Shown: piece by piece, positions 6,060-10,182 of the stretch | How the letters are laid out: the number at the start of each line of letters is the position of its first letter | Position numbering within the stretch: position 1 is the stretch's first letter | NCBI GenBank assembly: GCA_016777395.1 | Contig: JADHRO010000057.1 | Span: forward strand, 1 to 10,182 | DNA from: Chitinophagales bacterium | GTDB lineage: Bacteria > Bacteroidota > Bacteroidia > Chitinophagales > UBA8649 | Length of the DNA stretch: 10,182 nt | Direction: 5' to 3' | Notes under the pieces: model-generated | Seen by the model: the letters and a program-made list of their open reading frames with translations, nothing else | The model's database searches: none | What the model was told of the DNA's origin: nothing | Program-made: the position numbers and the translations under genes

Positions 6060-7712
6060 ATGAATAATATGAAATTAAGTAATCTAACAAAAGTAACAGG
6101 TTTAAGTGTATGGTTTTCTTCACTTTCTGTTATAAACTTTGCTCAAGGATCTGCTGAGGATCCATCCTCGGCAAATTCTTTGGTTATTTTGCTCTTTACT
6201 TGTGTAATGGTGCTTGTTGTGTTTTTAGCCGCCATAATGGGAGATAAGATCATTAAGTTAGCTGCAGGAAAAATAAGGAAAGATAGTGAGGCAAAAGAGT
6301 TTGGTTTAATTCCGTCGATTAAGGAATTGATTTTCGGCACTCAAGATACCAGCCAATCAAAAAAAAAAATAACTAAACTCAGTCGGGGGTTTGATATCAA
6401 ATTGAAAGGAAAAGCAAAAAAATCGATTTCAATTTATAATTCAGCTACTTACGCGATAAAACCAACAGATTATAAAGGCCTTCAACCCATCCCTAAGATG
6501 CTGCTAAAGGAAGGAGCTAAAGTTAAGGCTGGAGAAAAAATATTTTATGACAAAGGTTTTGAAGGGGTTTTCTTTACTTCACCTGTAAGTGGTAAGCTAA
6601 TAGAAATAAGGAGAGCAGAAAAACGGGCTATTGCAGAAATTGTTATCCAATCAGATGGTAAAAATTCCTCGGTTAAATTTAAAGCAGCAGCTCCGAAATC
6701 TTTGGGTGAATCAGGTGTAAAAAGTCAATTATTAGAAAGTGGAGCCTGGACGGCTTTTGTAGAGCGTCCTTTCGGTGTAATTGCCAACCCAACACTTCGC
6801 CCAAACAGTATCCACATTTCTTGTTCAGATACCGCACCCTTAGCTGTTGATTACAGGTATGTTCTTGACCAACTTAATCAAAAAAACATTCAAACAGGTA
6901 TTGATGCTTTAAATGAGTTAAGTGATAAAGTATATTTAAACCTAGACAAGCAGGCCAACAAGTCTAGTAAGGTGGACCAATTTGAAGGGATTGAAATCAA
7001 TACTTTTTTAGGCGAGCATCCAGCGGGAAATGTAGGTGTTCAAATCCATCACACTGATGCTATAGCTAAAGGTGATGCGGTATGGACAATCAAAATAGAG
7101 GATGTGGCAACCATTGGTAAACTATTTAATGAAGGAGTATATGCTCCTGAAAAAATAGTAGCACTTACGGGTTCTATTGTAAAGAATCCTCATTACGTTA
7201 AAACAAGGCAAGGAGCAAATATTGCTCAATTGATTGAAGGGCAAATCCAAGAGGATAATTCTAGAGTTGTTTCAGGAAACGTATTGAGTGGAACACAAAT
7301 TGCAAAAGATGGTTTTATTGGAGCTTATGACAACCTGATTAGCGTTATTGAAGAAGGTAATCAGCAAGAGATGTTTGGTTGGATTCTTCCACAAACGGCA
7401 AGACCTAGTATCTCTCCAACCTTCCCTTGGAGGATGATGGAGCTCGCTCGATTCGATGCCAACACGAACATGCGAGGAGAGCAAAGAGCTTTTGTAGTAT
7501 CTGGTCAGTATGAAGAAGTTTTGCCTATGGATGTATATCCGCAACATTTAATGAAGGCAATAATTAAGAATGATTTCGAAGAAATGGAAGGTTTAGGTAT
7601 TTACGAGTTAATCGAGGAAGATATCGCAATTTGTGAGTTTGCATGTACCTCAAAACAACCATTGCAAGGAATATTAAGAGAAGGCTTAGATTATATCCGT
7701 TCTCAGAATTAA
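6060..7712 (+). CDS. nqrA: Na+-translocating NADH:quinone reductase subunit A with membrane-anchor N-terminal extension
   Basis: NqrA is a subunit of the Na+-NQR complex, which couples NADH oxidation to quinone reduction and Na+ export. Residues ~104-550 match the whole classical subunit: SRGFDIKLKG (108-117), PSTSP-like FFTSPVSGKLIEI (171-183), ESGAWTAFVERPFG (226-239), GEHPAGNVGVQIHH (318-331), LSGTQIAKDGFIGAY (409-423) and EEDIAICEFACTSKQP (519-534). Classical NqrA is ~450 residues and starts at that domain. Here there are ~103 extra residues: a signal-peptide-like segment (K5, K11, hydrophobic 12-25, FAQG at 27-30), a strong helix at about 41-60, and a lysine-rich tail. There is no ATG between M60 (6237) and M147 (6498), so the canonical domain cannot start by itself from ATG, and the extension appears genuine. 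A second ATG at 6069 is an alternative start. An A11 run at 6359-6369 marks the junction. Confidence 0.95.
   Translation: MNNMKLSNLTKVTGLSVWFSSLSVINFAQGSAEDPSSANSLVILLFTCVMVLVVFLAAIMGDKIIKLAAGKIRKDSEAKEFGLIPSIKELIFGTQDTSQSKKKITKLSRGFDIKLKGKAKKSISIYNSATYAIKPTDYKGLQPIPKMLLKEGAKVKAGEKIFYDKGFEGVFFTSPVSGKLIEIRRAEKRAIAEIVIQSDGKNSSVKFKAAAPKSLGESGVKSQLLESGAWTAFVERPFGVIANPTLRPNSIHISCSDTAPLAVDYRYVLDQLNQKNIQTGIDALNELSDKVYLNLDKQANKSSKVDQFEGIEINTFLGEHPAGNVGVQIHHTDAIAKGDAVWTIKIEDVATIGKLFNEGVYAPEKIVALTGSIVKNPHYVKTRQGANIAQLIEGQIQEDNSRVVSGNVLSGTQIAKDGFIGAYDNLISVIEEGNQQEMFGWILPQTARPSISPTFPWRMMELARFDANTNMRGEQRAFVVSGQYEEVLPMDVYPQHLMKAIIKNDFEEMEGLGIYELIEEDIAICEFACTSKQPLQGILREGLDYIRSQN
6359..6369 (+). repeat. Homopolymer run of 11 A at the extension/NqrA junction
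   Basis: Eleven consecutive A residues encode the end of a serine codon, three lysines (101-103) and the first base of I104. This is precisely where the extra N-terminal segment meets the conserved NqrA domain. Loss of one A puts TAA directly after the lysines, and gain of one A gives AAT AAC TAA. A slipped transcript would thus end at about residue 103-105. Runs of this length are known to promote polymerase slippage in some bacteria and are also prone to sequencing error. Only the 11-A version keeps the frame open. Confidence 0.75.
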
Positions 7713-7745
7713 AATAATAATCAGTTAATTTAAAGTTAGTTAAGA

Positions 7746-9032
7746 ATGAAGTTTATTAGGGATTTCATGGATAAAATAGAGCCGGACAAAGAAAGTAGGT
7801 TCTTACATACTTTATGGGATGGTTTTGATACCTTCCTGTATGTTCCAGATCATGTGACCAAGAAAGGGACACATATTAAGGACGGTATGGATTTGAAACG
7901 TACGATGATCCATGTCGTAATTGCTATGCAGTTTGCATTTCTAATTGGGATGTACAATATAGGACACCAGCATTATTTTGCATTAGGTTTGTTTCCTGAT
8001 TTCTTTTCAGGTTTTGGAGCAAAGCTTCTTTATGGTGTATTGCAGTATTTACCTATGATAATCGTTGTCCATCTGGTTGGTTTGGGAATTGAATTTATTT
8101 TTGCTGCCAATAAAGGACATGCGATTGAAGAAGGTTTCTTAGTCTCAGGTTTCTTGATTCCGTTGGTTATGCCTCCTGCAACACCCTTATGGATGGTAGC
8201 TTTAGCGACAGCATTTGCAGTCGTGATTGCAAAAGAAGCTTTTGGTGGAACGGGAATGAATATCTTTAATATAGCCTTGATCGCAAGAGTCTTTGTATTC
8301 TTTGCTTTTCCTGCAGAAATTTCAGGTGACGAGATTTGGATAGCTCCTGATTATTCATGGTTACATAAAGGATTTAGTGCTGTTGCTTCTTTATTTGGAA
8401 GTGCTGATTTTTTCAGTATGTCTGTTCCAGCTAATTTAGTTGATGGATATACAGGTGCCACTCCGCTATCCCTTGCCTCTAAAGGTGGTTGGGAGAGCGT
8501 ACAAGCATACTCAGTGACTATCCAAGGTGAAGTCTATCACCCTTATGAAGTAAGCAATTTAATTTTTGGTAACGTTCCTGGATCTGTTGGTGAAGGAAGC
8601 AAGGTGGGGATTATTATCGGTGCATTATTCTTGGTGTTTACGCGTATTGCTAGTTGGAGAATTATGTTGTCAATGATTTTAGGTACTATGTTTATGTCTA
8701 TCTTATTAAACGTCATCAATGTAAGCTACAGCAGTGAAGTAACTAATGTTTTCATAAGCGTTCCATGGTACTATCAGTTTGCAATGGGAAGTATGTTCTT
8801 TGCAATGGCATTTATGGCTACCGATCCTGTTACTGCCTCTGGAACAAATACCGGTAAATGGGTATATGGATTTATGATTGGAGTTGTAGGTATTATTATT
8901 AGAGTTTTAAATCCAGCATATCCGGAAGGGTGGATGCTGGCAATCTTATTATTAAACGTGTTTGCTCCACTTATTGATCATGTGGTTTTACAACAAAATA
9001 TTAAAAGGAGGTTAAGTCGTGTCAAAGCTTAA
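7746..9032 (+). CDS. nqrB: Na+-translocating NADH:quinone reductase subunit B
   Basis: NqrB is the large membrane subunit of Na+-NQR, carrying covalently bound FMN plus riboflavin and contributing to the Na+ path. The 428-residue protein has multiple hydrophobic helices and starts with a soluble segment ending in VTKKGTHIKDGMDLKRTMI (37-55), as in characterised homologues. The FMN attachment motif DGYTGAT is at 233-239, so T239 is the expected phosphoester-linked threonine. Also intact are KEAFGGTGMNIFN (163-175), FGNVPGSVGEGS (274-285) and the ATDPVTASGTNTGKW block (358-372). The FMN is attached by an ApbE-type transferase, not encoded in this window. It begins 33 bases after nqrA without a Shine-Dalgarno, and its last 14 bases overlap nqrC. 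Confidence 0.97.
   Translation: MKFIRDFMDKIEPDKESRFLHTLWDGFDTFLYVPDHVTKKGTHIKDGMDLKRTMIHVVIAMQFAFLIGMYNIGHQHYFALGLFPDFFSGFGAKLLYGVLQYLPMIIVVHLVGLGIEFIFAANKGHAIEEGFLVSGFLIPLVMPPATPLWMVALATAFAVVIAKEAFGGTGMNIFNIALIARVFVFFAFPAEISGDEIWIAPDYSWLHKGFSAVASLFGSADFFSMSVPANLVDGYTGATPLSLASKGGWESVQAYSVTIQGEVYHPYEVSNLIFGNVPGSVGEGSKVGIIIGALFLVFTRIASWRIMLSMILGTMFMSILLNVINVSYSSEVTNVFISVPWYYQFAMGSMFFAMAFMATDPVTASGTNTGKWVYGFMIGVVGIIIRVLNPAYPEGWMLAILLLNVFAPLIDHVVLQQNIKRRLSRVKA
9006..9011 (+). promoter_or_regulatory. Shine-Dalgarno AGGAGG for nqrC
   Basis: AGGAGG lies inside the last codons of nqrB (two arginine codons of IKRRLS) and ends 7 bases before the GTG at 9019. This is a full-strength ribosome binding site at ideal spacing, unusual in this window where other genes lack one. 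It decides the GTG as the nqrC start. Confidence 0.65.
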
Positions 9033-9747
9033 TACAGATTCAAACGGATATACGCTATTTTTCTTAGCCATTATGGTTATGGTGGTAGGAGGTGCGTTAG
9101 CATTTATTTCAAGTGCTTTGCAGCCTACAATAGATGCCAATCAAGAATTAGATAGGAGAAAGAAAGTGATGAAAGCTATTCTTTCTCTATCTGAAGAGGA
9201 AGAGAATGAAGTGCTTACCAAGGAATTCGTGAATAGCGAATACGAAGGTAAAGTGAGCGGTGTGCTGGTCAATTTTAAAGGAGAAATTGTTGCTGGTAGT
9301 ATTCCTGCAAAATATCAATTCCGTAAGGAAATGAAAGACAACTCCATTGCTCAGGAAGATAAATTATATCCGGTCTATATCTATGATGATAACGGAGCAA
9401 AAGTTTATGTTTATCAAATGATCGGAAGTGGTTTATGGGATGAAATCAATGGTTTCTTAGCCTTGGAAGATGATCAGCGAACTATTAAGGGTGTTGCATT
9501 TGACCACGTTGCGGAAACACCTGGATTGGGTGCCGAATTGGTAAAAAATAAATTCAGAGAGCAGTTTTATGGTCAATCGCTTTTTGATGAGAACGGTGAG
9601 TACGATTTTGCGGTTTACAAAGCAGGTAAGCTTCCTAAAAATAGTAAAGGGGTAGATGGTTTAGCAGGTGCGACAATTACTACTGACGGTATTCATGCCA
9701 TGGTAAAAAAAACCAAGGATAATTACATTAATTATATAAGCAAATAA
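9019..9747 (+). CDS. nqrC: Na+-translocating NADH:quinone reductase subunit C
   Basis: NqrC is a single- or few-helix subunit with a periplasmic FMN-binding domain that relays electrons within Na+-NQR. The 242-residue protein begins MSKLNTDSNGYTLFF, matching the family start (S/N-x-N-x-Y-T), and has one helix at about residues 12-32. The FMN-binding domain shows GSGLWDEINGFLAL (136-149), HVAETPGLGAEL (163-174) and the attachment site DGLAGATITTDG (213-224), with T219 the expected FMN-linked threonine. The residue three before it is alanine where serine or threonine is usual. The start codon is GTG, preceded by AGGAGG, and overlaps the nqrB end by 14 bases, indicating translational coupling. 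The stop lies 10 bases before nqrD. Confidence 0.95.
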   Translation: MSKLNTDSNGYTLFFLAIMVMVVGGALAFISSALQPTIDANQELDRRKKVMKAILSLSEEEENEVLTKEFVNSEYEGKVSGVLVNFKGEIVAGSIPAKYQFRKEMKDNSIAQEDKLYPVYIYDDNGAKVYVYQMIGSGLWDEINGFLALEDDQRTIKGVAFDHVAETPGLGAELVKNKFREQFYGQSLFDENGEYDFAVYKAGKLPKNSKGVDGLAGATITTDGIHAMVKKTKDNYINYISK

Positions 9748-9757
9748 AGCAAGTATC

Positions 9758-10182
9758 ATGAGTGATGTAAAGACAAAACAATTACTTACAGATCCATTAA
9801 GTGACAACAATCCAATAACAGTACAAGTATTGGGTATTTGTTCTGCCTTAGCGGTTTCTGGAAATATAAAAAATGCCTTAGTAATGGGTGTCGCAGTTAC
9901 AATGGTTGCTGCTTTTTCTAACTTGACGATTTCTTCACTTCGAAATTATATCCCTAGTAGAATTCGTATGATTGTTCAGTTAGTGGTGATAGCATTCTTG
10001 GTGACCTTGGTCAGTATTTTCTTAAAAGCGTTTTCATATGATTTAAGTAAAGAGCTTTCCGTTTATATTGGTTTGATTATTACCAATTGTATCATCATGG
10101 GTAGACTAGAAGCTTTTGCCTTAGCAAACAAACCCATGCCTGCCTTCTTAGATGGTATAGGGAATGGTTTGGGATATGGATT
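9758..10182 (+). CDS. nqrD: Na+-translocating NADH:quinone reductase subunit D (partial, cut by window end)
   Basis: The frame opens at an ATG 10 bases after nqrC and runs off the right edge after 141 codons of the usual ~210. NqrD is an integral membrane subunit that pairs with NqrE around an iron centre in the membrane. The sequence matches the family closely: DPLSDNNPITVQVLGICSALAV (12-33), RNYIPSRIRMIVQ (62-74), YDLSKELSVYIGLIITNCIIMGR (94-116), EAFA (118-121) and FLDGIGNGLGYG (130-141). The two cysteines expected to ligate the metal, in GICSA (C28) and ITNCI (C111), are both present. No Shine-Dalgarno is visible, so translation probably follows from nqrC. nqrE and nqrF are expected next. 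Confidence 0.96.
   Translation, partial: MSDVKTKQLLTDPLSDNNPITVQVLGICSALAVSGNIKNALVMGVAVTMVAAFSNLTISSLRNYIPSRIRMIVQLVVIAFLVTLVSIFLKAFSYDLSKELSVYIGLIITNCIIMGRLEAFALANKPMPAFLDGIGNGLGYG

Noticed and set aside
6143..6340. 65-codon minus-strand open frame under the NqrA extension
   Set aside because: The plus-strand frame has a coherent signal, helix and tail pattern and continues into NqrA, while the antisense peptide shows nothing recognisable.
7272..7547. 91-codon minus-strand open frame inside nqrA
   Set aside because: It is antisense to conserved NqrA motifs, with irregular composition and no start signals.

Overview
The window looks like ordinary chromosome from a member of the Bacteroidota, most likely Cytophagales-like. 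Three things point there: AT-rich DNA, four exact copies of the Bacteroidota -7 promoter motif TAnnTTTG placed just upstream of genes, and start codons that mostly lack Shine-Dalgarno sequences. The protein set fits (long-type PurB, TopA without zinc fingers, YqgE, a DoxX-like protein, Na+-NQR). The genus cannot be fixed from sequence reading alone.

Layout. At the left edge (1-97, minus) is the first 32 codons of a membrane-anchored protein with its own promoter. Next come purB (152-1498, minus) and, divergently, topA (1639-3972, plus). topA is followed after 3 bases by a SirB1/transglutaminase-like gene (3976-4842, plus). A minus-strand pair, yqgE (5255-5863) then a DoxX-like gene (4848-5222), converges on the SirB1-like gene with a 5-base gap. 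From 6060 to the right edge runs the start of an nqr operon: nqrA (6060-7712), nqrB (7746-9032), nqrC (9019-9747) and the first 141 codons of nqrD (9758-10182, cut by the window). No intergenic stretch reaches 300 bases. No RNA gene, insertion sequence, CRISPR array or strong intrinsic terminator was seen.

How the genes work together. NqrA-D are subunits of the six-subunit Na+-translocating NADH:quinone oxidoreductase, which oxidises NADH, reduces quinone and exports Na+. nqrE and nqrF are expected just beyond the right edge. The remaining genes are housekeeping or accessory: purine synthesis, DNA supercoiling, and small conserved families of uncertain function.

The most unusual point is NqrA. 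It carries about 103 extra N-terminal residues with a signal-peptide-like segment and a membrane helix, whereas the classical subunit is a peripheral cytoplasmic protein. The extension joins the NqrA domain at a run of 11 A residues. Both other reading frames hit a stop within three codons after that run, so slippage there would yield only the short membrane segment. I see no wholly new multi-gene system here.
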